In this document: piece by piece, positions 11,961 to 23,000 of the stretch
How positions within the stretch are numbered: position 1 is the first letter of the stretch
Layout: every line of letters begins with the position of its first letter
Assembly (NCBI RefSeq): GCF_033439725.1
Contig: NW_026944383.1
Coordinates: 1,798,001-1,862,000 of the forward strand
DNA length: 64,000 nucleotides
Reading direction: 5' to 3'
Source of the DNA: Neurospora tetraspora
Lineage: Eukaryota; Ascomycota; Sordariomycetes; Sordariales; Sordariaceae
The notes under the pieces: model-generated
What the model saw: only the letters and a program-made list of their open reading frames with translations
What the model was told of the DNA's origin: nothing
Database searches by the model: none
Made by a program: the position numbers and the translations under genes

Positions 11961-13173
11961 TACCGGCATGGTATTTCCTTGGAAGAGTGATTGATGATCT
12001 GCTGGTCTTTTTTTTCTTCGGTGATGAATAATATCTTTTAGATACTTAAAAAGTCCCTTGTTCTTCAAGATCTGTCCACAAGGACAACCGCATGTTTATT
12101 ACCCCCGGCCTCGGAGCGTTCACACAGCGAGGAATGTGGGAATGGGGGCGGGGAGCGGAGGTTCCCCGCGTTTTGTTAAATCTGCAGTGGGCATGCCAGA
12201 TGGTGGTTGTCGTTGGCGCCGTTGATGGATCGGCGTTGAGAATTGTATATTTATCCCGATGAGCCAAGTTTCTTCTTAGACCCCTCCCTCTCGTCTCACA
12301 TCTTGACCATCAAATCGGTGAGACTTGGAAAGATCATGTGCTTGTTGTTCTCGATGACTTCTTTGGAAATGAGGATGTCAGATCACCACATCGGCCGGTC
12401 CCTTTAGGTTACCCCGAGTGACTAAAACGCCCCGGTCGGTGCGGAGAAGCCAAGGTTACGATGAATGCAACGCTCCCCATTCCCCCGCTCCGGAAGGTTG
12501 TTTACACCACATTATGTACAGCAAGGGATTTCATGGCGTGATCATGGGGGGCCTTCTCATCCCCAAACTGGCCACTTCAGACTCCAGCGGAAGGTCTAAA
12601 GGTAAGGTGAGATCGTCGAGGCCGAGTGGGCGGGCGAGGCACGGGTAATATGGTCGTGTAACCGCCTAGAAATCCTACATATGTAGGGACTCAAGACTGT
12701 CCACAGCGATGAGATCTTGTACAACTTCGAGTATCCCGTTCAAGTGTGATGCGGTGTAGATCATGGTTGATGTAAGCGGAGGTGCACTATGGAAGCCAAG
12801 TCCAGCATGGCACACAGCGGCAACGACCCGTTTCCGTCCCGCATCATTCTCCGATTTGGGTGAAGATGTATCAGATGTGTTGGCCCAAACGGTAGGCGAT
12901 GGGCGTCAAGTCGAGTCCAAAGGGACCAACGGCCCAAGGTCAGATCTTCGCCCCGATGCCAACGGTAATTGCAAATCGCTTGCAAAGGCATGCTCAATAT
13001 ACACCCGCCCGCTCATGGTAAATGGCAGCCACCCAGATAATGTCTGCAATATGTCCATACTCCTGACGCCAGTATCCTGGATCCAAACCCCGTGATATCA
13101 ACCACCCTTATGTGACCGAAGCCGAAAACCCATGGAAGCAACCGAAACAAAACATCACACATTCTTCATATCC
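11961..13173. other. Intergenic, no gene supported
   Basis: Normal composition. Several short open frames occur on both strands (for example 12,763-13,095 plus and 12,046-12,267 minus). They overlap each other, lack a recognisable domain, and show no convincing start context or intron pattern. The right end is presumably the 3' untranslated region of the Sos7-like gene, which is transcribed leftwards. Confidence 0.5.
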
Positions 13174-14298
13174 TTACTCCTTCAAGCCCAGCATCTCCCT
13201 CAAAGCAGCCTCGCTCGCCCGATACCACCTCCCCTTGGCCTCCATCTCATCGTCCGCCCCGCCCGCCTTCTGCGCGTTCTCCCTCCGCCTCTTCGCCTCC
13301 CTTGCCGCCGCGCTCACCTGCGTCCTTTTCGCCGCCAAAACCGTGACCTCCATCTGTAGCCGTTCCATCTCTTTTCTCTTCCTCGGCGCCAGGCTCGACA
13401 GCTGCTCCACCTGCCTCTCCAGGTCCCTAACTTTCTGCCTCCGCTCCTCCACCAGCGCCGCCGTCTTCGCAAGCGGCAGGTTCATCTCCGGCAGGCTCCC
13501 CGGCTGGATGGCCTGCTTCGTCCGCAACTCGTCCACCCTCTTCTGCAGCTCTTCCATCTTTCCGGGCAGCTCCCTCAGCTTGACCCGGTCCAGCTTCACG
13601 CGCTCGTACCGCGCTGCGAGCTCGCGCGAGCGGGACTCGAGGTCTTCGACGAGCAGGGCGACTTCGGTCTTGAGCGCCTTGAGCGAGGCCTTGGCGGCCA
13701 CGTTGCTCGCCTCGAGGTCTGCATTCTCTTGCGGCGTGACGATCAGCGGCGGGTCGCCGACGATGGCGCGTATAAATTTTTCTTTGGTGACTTGTTCGAC
13801 GTAGGAGAAGCGGAGCTTGGCGAAGAGCTCTTTATAGTGCGCTAGGTCGGCCTCGAGGCTGGCGGGTGTGGGCGCGTCGAGCGCGGAGGAAGCGCTGTGA
13901 GCGGAAACGTCTGAGGTGCGCGGGGCAGTGGTGCTTGGTTGCTGGTCGTGTGATTCGTCATTGTTGCTGTTGCTGCTACCGTTGTTCTTGGATGTAGCCG
14001 AGTGCAATGCGCTTGATATAGGCTCCGAGATCTTGATGATGGTGATTTCGTCGCGCGTGGAGGCGTCGAGGGCGTCGAGGACTTGGAGTACTTCGGCAGC
14101 GCGTTGAAGATGTGCGGTCGGATCTGAAGACACTGATCTCGGTGTCGTTGCTCTTGTCGTCCTTGCTCTCGGCGTCGTTGTTCTCGGTGTCGTTGCTCTC
14201 GGCGTGATTGCTCTTGGTGTTGTTCCTTGTGATATCGTGGGTTGCGACGTTGCTGCTATCGCCCCAGCCTCTGGGGGCGGCGTTCGGCGCAGACCCAT
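13174..14298 (-). CDS. sos7: Kinetochore protein Sos7-like
   Basis: Single-exon gene for 374 residues, taking the first ATG in the frame at 14,298 (the frame is open slightly further upstream but has no earlier ATG). The N-terminal ~60 residues are low-complexity Thr-Pro-Arg repeats. Around residues 153-192 is the block AHYKELFAKLRFSYVEQ followed by TKEKFIRAIVGDPP, which I recognise as the conserved core of fungal Sos7. From about 190 to 345 the protein is a heptad-rich coiled coil with many Leu, Glu, Arg and Lys. In the family (fission yeast Sos7, related to budding yeast Kre28), the protein sits at the kinetochore as the partner of the KNL1/Spc7 scaffold, linking centromere and microtubules. 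The TPR repeats offer many Thr-Pro sites for proline-directed kinases; that is inference. Naming rests on the core motif plus coiled coil, without a search. Confidence 0.75.
   Translation of the reverse strand: MGLRRTPPPEAGAIAATSQPTISQGTTPRAITPRATTPRTTTPRARTTRATTPRSVSSDPTAHLQRAAEVLQVLDALDASTRDEITIIKISEPISSALHSATSKNNGSSNSNNDESHDQQPSTTAPRTSDVSAHSASSALDAPTPASLEADLAHYKELFAKLRFSYVEQVTKEKFIRAIVGDPPLIVTPQENADLEASNVAAKASLKALKTEVALLVEDLESRSRELAARYERVKLDRVKLRELPGKMEELQKRVDELRTKQAIQPGSLPEMNLPLAKTAALVEERRQKVRDLERQVEQLSSLAPRKRKEMERLQMEVTVLAAKRTQVSAAAREAKRRRENAQKAGGADDEMEAKGRWYRASEAALREMLGLKE
14130..14230 (-). repeat. Coding Thr-Pro-Arg repeat in Sos7-like gene
   Basis: An imperfect tandem repeat of about 15 bases (CGTTGCTCTTGGCGT-like on the plus strand) encodes the TTPRA/ATPRT series near the N-terminus of the Sos7-like protein. 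It is a coding minisatellite and likely to vary in length between strains. Confidence 0.6.
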
Positions 14299-17200
14299 TG
14301 TTGTCCTGTTGATGTTCTTCACCTTTCCCCGCTATCTCCTTCCTCCTGTGTCGTATCTCTTCTCAACGATGGGATTTGCAGGTGACTCGGGGGTTTCGGT
14401 GAAGCTACGCGTCGTCGGTATTCCTGGTGCAGATATTCTGGAGATGCCGTGTTCGGGGTTTGATTCGGAGATAGTTTGCCCGTCTGTATGGTTCGGAAGG
14501 ATATCGGCGGCGCGAAATTGGACTCGGTATGTTGTTGACGTCGAAGTTTAAGATCGCGAAGAACGATGAGGGATCTGTCAGAGGTCAGGGGATCCACTGG
14601 GCGTGTACGTGCCCAATTGGGCTAGGATATACGGGATTTATCCAAATACCAGAGCTTCCAGTCTGCAGAGCCAGTCTCACACACATACACACAATCAAGC
14701 CACGTTGAACCCATATCGATTATTACCAGTAATATCACAGGATCGCCCTGGGTTGTTGACATTAGCCCCCATAAGGTATGGCCTAGTCCGGGTGCTGGAG
14801 ACGCTTATCGCTAGTGCATTTTCGCTACCCTAACCCTTATCACTTACACGCAGAGTGCTCGGGTACTTCCGTGACTTGCTCCGAACCTGGAATGTTCACA
14901 AGACATCGAACCCTTTGATACATCGACCACATGTTACTCTGTCTAGACCAAGCCACACCGCCCACATGTCGATGGAAAGCACATCGCAAATGTCTCTGTT
15001 CACAAACACAACGAGCTTCCGAACGTTTCTTCTTTTTCCATCGACATGACATCATCGAGAATAGTGAGCTGCTCCTAGGGAACCCCATCATCAGTTTATG
15101 ACTGAATTTGGTAGTCAGTGAGGTTGGGTAACTCTTCGGGTACTGGATCCTTGAACCAATCAGTTTCAGGCTTAGCTGACAACTACCATTGGGCACCATC
15201 GAAGAGGGTGCATCCAGAGTTTCCTTGGCTGATGGGGATGGAAACGATGAATGGAGAACAGACGAAACGAAGCTTAGACGAGTGAGGGTAGTGGTAGGTA
15301 ACGGTGGTGTTGTCTCGTATCTCCTCGCTAGAGACGACGTCTTTTGATCCAAAAACGGTAACTGTTTCGCAGTCATCTCACGACCCACAGAGGAGATGGA
15401 GACTTCAAAGACGGAAGCATACCCAGGCTCCCGCGGTGTAGAATGCTGTGAACGTGGTTGTTTTCAAAGAAAGACAGCCGCTAATTTTGGGCGGATACAT
15501 CAAAAGGTTAACTGTGGCCTCTCATGTCGTGAGGGAAGACTCCATTTGGCTGCAGCGAGTGCTGAAATGGGTTGAGCGAGTGCTCCTGGCTAATCCTTTG
15601 GTGACTAGTAGATTCGATTTCAAAAGACACGCAGACGCCACAAGATCGATGTGGATGTCCCCAAGTCCCAAACGAAACAACCCTACACACGAACAATGTC
15701 CGCTTTGCAGGAGTTCAGCTTGTTGTGTGGGGAGCCTTATTCCCAGGAACCGCTTGATCGCGGACATGTGGCAGCCTTGATGTTGATGATGCTACCATTC
15801 ATTCGGAACCTGTGGGCTTTCATCAACTTTAAAAGCGGATGGCGGACCATTGTTTACTATCTGACTGGAGCCCCCCACTCCAAACCACCACTGAAAATGT
15901 TAGCTGATTGTAATGTAACCCAGAGATCCATCATCATAAACTGGCCTTGCATCGGGTTGTTGACTTGCCGTGTGTATGCACGGTGATGGGCCTTGCTTCC
16001 GGGCTGAAGCCTTCATAACAACACGAAGACGGTGCTGCCGAATCGGATCCATGCCCTATGGCAGTTCTGGTTTTGGCTTTGGTGACAAAAGGGCCATTTC
16101 ACATGCGGTGGATCGCTGTTCGGATAAAGTTGCTCGAATTCAGGGTTGCTTCCGGCCGACCTTAACGATCCGATCAGGCAGGTAGGGCGCAAGGGATACC
16201 TAAAGGCTGTGATTCCTTGCACTGTGTCGCGATGGCACTCATGTTGTTCCTCTACCGCCATTGCTACCAGGGAGCGTCATCTTCTCAGCAGTGTAAGCAT
16301 AGAGGTACCGTGTGGCTGGATGTTCGAGTTCTTTCTGAGAAGGAGCCATACCGTCGGCAGTGATCCTGCGCTTAGCCGTCCGTCCATGGCGGTCCGTGAA
16401 ATTTAGCGGTGTTGTGTTACCATGTGGCACAGGGCCTGGCCAGTGAGACAGATCTCGGCACGCTTGATCGCCATGCGTTAGTGATGTTTCCTAGGTAGGA
16501 TGGACCAGGTCCCTTGTCATGTCGAGCATGATGTGTTGTTGGTACTGTAATAGCAGGAGGCGATAAGGCCACACTGTTTGCTCCCGGGACCGCAGGGTAA
16601 GTGGCACGTCACTGTCCTTTCCCAGAGGTTGACTGCATGGCTTGTGGTTGGTGAAGCGTACATGAAGTGGTTGATGACTTGCTTCTGCAAATAAGAGAAT
16701 TGGGAAATGGGATGGATGAAAGCGGGGGGTCTGAAACTTGGCTGCATTTCTAGTCTGGAGAGGGTTAACGAACGTAGAGGGGTATGGCGGTTGACCTGTC
16801 ACCCCTCTAACGTAATGATGATAAAGGATTGACATTGACTCTTCAAACCTTTGCGTTATAAAGAATCGAAAACTGAGATGGGAGGTTCGAAGTCGGAAAT
16901 TTTGAGTAAAATATTTTTGGTAAAATATGCATTGTTGTTCGTGAATTACAAAGTCCACACTACAGCGTAAGAGAATTATTTGATACTACAATTTGACGAT
17001 AAAATCTTTCCCTAACAACCTGGACAAGTGCTGTCTTCTTTTCACCAATGTCAGCGGGGTTAGTACAGGTACCTATAGTCCAATACAGTCAAATCCTCAT
17101 GTTCGCTTGTTAGCGAGGAGCATCATTATCGAGGTTGGTGCACCATGTACCCTCAATATCACTTCTCATATTTCGAGCAACAGCCAACCGCAGGGGATAA

Positions 17201-17671
17201 CATCTCCAATCTCCACCCCGATCCTCTTTCTTGCTAGACACGGCCCATATATCGCAACTTGAAAGCCAGGTTTCAGCGCCTCATGCAATGGCTGCATTGT
17301 GACAGGGCCCAGAAAAGCAAAGTTCCATCCCCATCAGTCAGCATGCCCCTTTGCAAGCAAAACACGCCATGGCTTCAACTTCCCAAACCATGTTGACGGC
17401 ATTCTCGATTGATTTCTGGAGACTCTTCCGAGTATATCTTGTTCATATCACTTGTGTCAGTTACCTCGGGAGAGTTTATATGTAAAGAGGACATCCCATG
17501 GACGAACTCCTAGTCCCCTTTCAACATCGGAATCGTCACAAGTCGAATGAAGAAATAAAGCAGTGTCCTCCTATCATTACTCCAAGGACTCTTCTACATG
17601 CCGACAAATATCAACTCGCCCGTCTCGTATTTCTGATATTCTCTATTCGTGTTACCCCAAGGATCAACAAC
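14299..17671. other. Long intergenic region between divergent genes
   Basis: About 3.4 kb of normal composition separates the Sos7-like gene (minus) from the RRM gene (plus), so it holds both promoters. Scattered open frames such as 14,840-15,388 minus (182 codons), 15,448-15,780 plus and 16,491-16,958 minus were inspected. None has a recognisable domain, and overlapping frames on the other strand are equally long. A pair of CCCTAA telomere-like words lies at 14,828-14,839. A small lineage-specific gene cannot be excluded. Confidence 0.5.
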
Positions 17672-19168
17672 ATGGCGATCTCCCATGATCCGCCCAGCGT
17701 CCTAATCGGTCCAGGTGATTTCCACACTGGCCCCTACTACATCATCATTAGCGGAGTAAGTGTACTTCTAAGCCATAACCTCCTTTCCTTGAACTTACAG
17801 GCCTCCCAGCTACCGGAACGGACAAGCTGGCAAGATGTCAAAGACTTCATCAAGAGCCAAATTCCGTGGAAACTCGACATCTACGTCAGCATCTTCGGAA
17901 AACGCCAGGACTCAGGCTGGGTCCGTGTTATAGGATTCAAGGCGTTCAATCATGTGAGGAGTATGTATTTTCAGGCACAAAAACAATCTATGCCGATGCT
18001 CTTACTAACCTCGTCATTCTGATCAAGGAGTTCTTGGGGAGTCGCTTTTCCGAGGCCGAGAGATACTTGCCCATAACCCCGGTTACGACGAGACTGGCGC
18101 CGGCCTCGTCCTAGTCAGAGCTCCCTTTTTCAGAGATCGAAGTCTCTTCATCAACCCGGAAGCGCTGGCTGATCCTACTACTACCACCGTATCGGTTCAA
18201 GCAGCAGAGGAGTATACCACCACAACCACCACCCCGATAGCATCAAATTCCCCCTCGGAGCAGTCCTACCCAGGAACTTGCGGTACTACCTCAGGGGCAC
18301 TTTTGGAGCTACCGCATGGACAACAACAATCACAAACACAAGGACAAGGACAGGCACAAACATCACCACCACCACCAGACGTGCAATTCCCCCCCACCCC
18401 CCCAAACACCCCCAAAACCTCCCGCTCAATCTCCGAGCCTTCCCTCTCCGGATTCCGGAAACTTGCAATTACATGGAGGGAAGAAGAGAACCCCAAACCC
18501 ATTGTCAAACCTTCTCCTCCCTCTTCTGCAGGGCCTCTCTCCCCAAGCACCCAAGAAAAAATGGGTTCCCAAATCAAGTCCGAGCTCGCCCCTCTCCTCG
18601 CCCCTCTCCTTGCGCGCGGCGGCGGCGGCCCCGTGGACCCTCTCGAGACACTCGAGTGTTTCCCTGGTATTGCGCTGGCGACGTTTAGTTCGCATGAGCT
18701 TGCCAGGCGGGCGATCAAAGTGCTGAGACAGTCGGAACGGTTGAATGCGAGACCGGTGGTTGATGAGGTGCCGGAGTTGACAGAGAAGGGGCAGAGAGTG
18801 AAGGGGGGGAAGAAGAGGGGAGGTAAGAAAGGGGCTGCTGGTAGGACTGTTTCTGCTCCTGCGGCTGCGGAGGCTGGGGCTGGGGCTGGGGCTGGGGCTG
18901 GGGCTGGCGTGAGGGGGGGTGATGATGAATTCCAGGTTCGTAACGAATTCCTTATGGTTTTGGACTCACATACCTACCTGAGGATGTAAAAGACTAATCA
19001 GTGAGAAAGCAGACGAGCCAGGGGAAAGATAAAGAAACTACGACGATGGGATCTCGCACCGTAGCCGACGACAAGACCATAACCTCTGCAAGGGGGACTG
19101 CCACCACCACAACCGCCACTCGCAAGACTCCAGCCGTGCTTATTGTTAACGGCAGCTGGAAGATATAA
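17672..19168 (+). CDS. RRM-domain protein with low-complexity tail
   Basis: Four exons: 17,672-17,755, 17,810-17,960, 18,028-18,935 and 19,013-19,168, giving 432 residues in an intact frame. The start has an excellent context (CAACAACATGG); an in-frame ATG at 17,498 would add 58 unremarkable residues. Residues ~20-105 form an RRM-like fold: YYIIISGLPERTSWQDVKDF at the RNP2 end and GWVRVIGFKAF as the RNP1-like strand. The rest is disordered: Thr-rich, Gln-rich (HGQQQSQTQGQGQ), Pro-rich and an Ala-Gly repeat (AGAGAGAGAG, from a GGGGCT repeat at ~18,872-18,905). A Gly/Lys-rich basic stretch (KGGKKRGGKKG) could bind nucleic acid or act as a nuclear signal. An RNA-related role is inferred from the fold only. 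The first intron has two acceptors nine bases apart (17,800 and 17,809), both in frame; the later one gives the better RRM strand. The last exon is the least certain. Confidence 0.7.
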
Positions 19169-20069
19169 AACACGAAACCCCGTACAACTTCAAGATGGGC
19201 GTCTCAGCACGGAGAGGAGGCGTCCTGATTGACTAAAATCCAATTAGAATGGAAACAACGATGATGATCAGCATTTGCCTCCTAGCAGACGGATATTAGA
19301 CTTTCAGACGGGAACGGAGGAAAAAGAATACATACCTGTAGGAACGGTTGATGAGCATGATGAAGCTATGAGGCTACAAAAAGATGCACACAAGACGGAG
19401 TTCGGATTGGCATACCCCAAGTTTGTTGTTGTTTGTAAACAGCCATGAGACTGTTTAAGGCCTTTCTTCTCTTTCACTCATTGTTCTCTTCTTGAACTGG
19501 AGCAGGCACATGAGACCGGTTTACGAACAATAAATGATCGTAGTATTAGAATAACAACGCTATAATGAATCTAAAACATTTCCCAACCTTGTTGATGCAG
19601 GTCTCAACCTCCTCTTGCTTTGCTTGATGATATAGAAAGCGATGGACATGAACCATGCTCTATGATGAATAACGCTCGTGTATGCTCATCCTATAAGGTA
19701 CCGCTAGGTTTGCCATGTTGTTCCATGCTTTCCCCAAAGCCCTGTTCGCTGATTAACCATGCCTAAAACCATACCACATTCGTAATAATCGTGCGTCCTA
19801 TAATGATAATCGACAGAGTTGCAACGTAAGGAAACGAGCCTCCTTCTCATGACAGTAACGAAACAAAGGCCCTATGATCTGGGATAATGTCCCCACTCAC
19901 CTATTCTTCGCCTCCTTGAAAACGCCTATATCGCCGATCCAGTGCCCGGAGAATGTGGTCCCCCATGAAAGTACCCGCGAACAAAACAAATGACCATACC
20001 AAACGCCGCTCAGGGAGTAAAGATAAGGGATATGGTGATAGAAAGAGTGCCAGCCGACCAAAGTGAAGA
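19169..20069. other. Convergent 3' intergenic region
   Basis: About 900 bases lie between the stop codons of the RRM gene (plus) and the JmjC-SET gene (minus), so this should hold two 3' untranslated regions and terminators. I see no gene and no notable repeat. Confidence 0.6.
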
Positions 20070-23000
20070 TCAGTGCAAACCCTCGACAACCTCATAGGGT
20101 TGTTCCTTCCGATACCCTCGCCCGTACTTTGCCGTGATTTCCTCGCCATCGCGTATGTCTCTCAGGGCCACCAGCATCACCCTCCACTTCCCAGTGATCT
20201 TCATCACCTTGAAAACCGCCGACGGGTTGACGCCATCATGACGAACCTTGCGAACCCAGTTTCCCATCTGCTGAGGATATAACTCTGCCACCAGCTGGTC
20301 GTGAAGATCAGGGCGGCGGACCTCCATCGTCCACTCGTAATTGTTTCTGTTGCTGTCGTGATTGTTCAATTGAGCATGGCCGTTGGGTATGTTTGAGTAA
20401 TGATGATTGGAGTTGTAAGGAGCGCCTGTCGTGTGTGGTGGCCGCAACTCGCCGACGAGCTCGCCGAGAAACTCATCCGCCTTGAAGGAACCAACCGCAC
20501 GTACACCTGCACCTCTGGATCCGTCTTCAGTTATGCGCGGGATATGTGGGAGCCTTTTCACCAGACACTTGCAAGATGACTTCTCTGTCGTCATCCGTTT
20601 GCTGCTATTGCAGAGGCTGCAGGCCTTCTTGTCTGACTTTGATACAGACATAGGATCCGATGGCCACGGGTCAGTCCAACCGAGCGGTGGCGGCTGTATC
20701 CCCCAGTTGTACTTGAGACGGTCATAATGATTCGCCTTGATGAGTTTGAACTGGGACAGAAGCGGGGAAATCTCATCAAGAGACAACTCCGATGTATCCA
20801 CAGATTCCCAGGCAAATTCTGGCAGTTCCAAGTACTCCCAGATGGACTTCTCTAGTATTTGGCCCATAGCGCACATCCTTCGGACGGCATTGGTGCTGAG
20901 CTGAGCATGGAAGTGAGCAAGCTGGTCCTTGAACATTGCCAGTTCCAAGAACCTATTGTCTGAGGGCAAAAGGCACAGGAGCCCATCATACTTCCCACAA
21001 ATGGTCCGCCAACATTTTCCTTCACGAACGTAGTCGTTGAGCTGGTTCCTACCAGCTACGTCCCAGTTGAGCTTACGGAAAAGCTCACCCCAATCAATAT
21101 GAGATGATACAGGGCGATCGGAGACGTCCTTTGGACCGTTAGCCTGAGCTGAGGTTTCAATACATTGCGAGAGCTTCATCTTAAAAAACCGACGGAGGAA
21201 GACATGTAGCTCCTGGCTGATCTGTTCTGCGTCGTCAATATGATCAAGGAGGTCGAAGCCGCCTCCGGGGATGGATACCGATCTAGAGTACTCCCTCCAA
21301 TCCCTGATCAGGCCAGCCAACCTCAAAAAGGCTGCTTTACTCCATACCTGTTCAACAGGGGGGCTCTTGGCTGTTCTAAGCAGATCGGCAAGGTGCCCGA
21401 AAGAAGTTGCTTCGTTGTCCGGCTTCGTTCTCTTGACTGATGACTGCATTGATATCTCTGCAGGTCTCTTAAGTCCAACTCCGGAGGCCGCTACATTATT
21501 CCAAATTGATGGACTCTCCGAAGAAGTTTGATGAACGTAAGATCCGATGATTTGGACAGGAAAGTTACTCTGCTTCAGTGCAGGTGGAGGCTGTAAGATT
21601 CCGTATGAAGGCTGCTGAGCACTGAACGTATGCGTCTGAAAATCCCGGTCAAATGCCTGAATAGCTCCGTCGAATGGTTGGAGAACAGGCGGTCCTACAA
21701 ACCGGATATCTGGTATCTTAAACAGCGGCGTAGGTCCAGTTGCCACAAGAGGAGGTGCTGTCGATTGCTGCAACAGGGGGAAGGTGGCCTGTACTCTCGG
21801 ATGCTCTTGGTAGTGGTCAACAGAATGACCCAAAGCCTGAGCCTGAGAGGGATTCAGAATCCCTGGCTCAGATCGAACCATGCCGGCCTGTTCTTGCTGT
21901 TGTAAAAACATGGCAGTTTGTGAAAGAGGTTGTATTGGTAGAAGATCAATCTCCTCTTGCTCTGGAGTTGCCTCTGGCTCTGTAATAACCTGCTGCACTT
22001 CCGGAGCTGCCTGTTGTACTCCTAGAGATGCCTCTGGTTCTGTAATAACCTGTTGCGGTTCGGAAACGACCTGCATTGGGCCACGATCAGCCCGTCCGGA
22101 GTCAAAGACAGACGGATTGGCTTCAGATATGCCCGAACCTGGCGGTTCATGGACCGTGGTAGAAACCGTGCTTGGTTTTGAAGGTGGTACTGCTGACTTT
22201 GGCTGTTGAGAGTGATAACTATTGACGTCTTCGGGTTTTTGCTGCGGAGGTCCCGAGACTGGGTGTTGTTGTTCACGTTGCTGATCGGTTGCCGGCGCAG
22301 AACCCGATGGTATGCCATCATTTAACAAATGGCGCCCCGGGGAAACGGCCCCCGGTTGCTTAGGCTGTGCCATCATTGTCATGGGCTTCGTCTTGGCTGG
22401 GAGTGCCATTTTGTCCATAGCCGTCGCATCTGGATTTATGCGAAAGTCTTCGGCGGAGATTGCAAACTGATCGGGGCAGGCTTCGTCGCAGAATGTGTAA
22501 TTGGGCGGATCGTCGGGTGATGATTCGTATTCGACATTGATCGCTATTGCATAATTTGGGCCAAGATTGAGAACTTGATGGTATGTACCCGGCTCAGTAA
22601 CCACGGCCTGGCCAGGAACGCAATAGTCAAGTGTATACTCAACCCCCCATTCGTCCAACTTGGCGGGAGGAATATGGCGGCTTAGGTGACGGAGGGCTTG
22701 CGAACAGCCGCGCATTTCAGGAAAGTCGTGGCGCATCCGTTCTTCCAGCTTTGCAGCAGAACCCGGCTTCACAAAGCACCAAAACTTATTTTCACCGGCG
22801 CGTAACAAGTTCTCCGACCGAACGTGGGCATCTTCTCGATGCATGACCGTGATTGTCTTGCCGGTAAGGTTGAAGTAGATATACTGGGTGTTGATGCCTT
22901 CTAGGACTGTCGGGCCTCTGCGTCTCAGCTTATCTCCCGGTGACAGCTCGACATCATCAAATAGCGGGTTGCCGATAATGTACGGTCGGGCTCCATTAGG

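Noticed and set aside
14840-15388. 182-codon minus-strand open frame as a gene
   Set aside because: No recognisable domain, biased to Ser/Pro/Arg as random GC-balanced frames are, opposed by overlapping plus-strand frames, and without supporting splice signals.
17498-17671. Earlier ATG for the single-RRM protein
   Set aside because: The extra 58 residues are unremarkable, while the ATG at 17,672 has a strong start context directly before the conserved domain.
18266-18726. Several overlapping frames on both strands
   Set aside because: They are alternate frames of the low-complexity exon 3 of the single-RRM gene, whose own frame joins correctly across introns.
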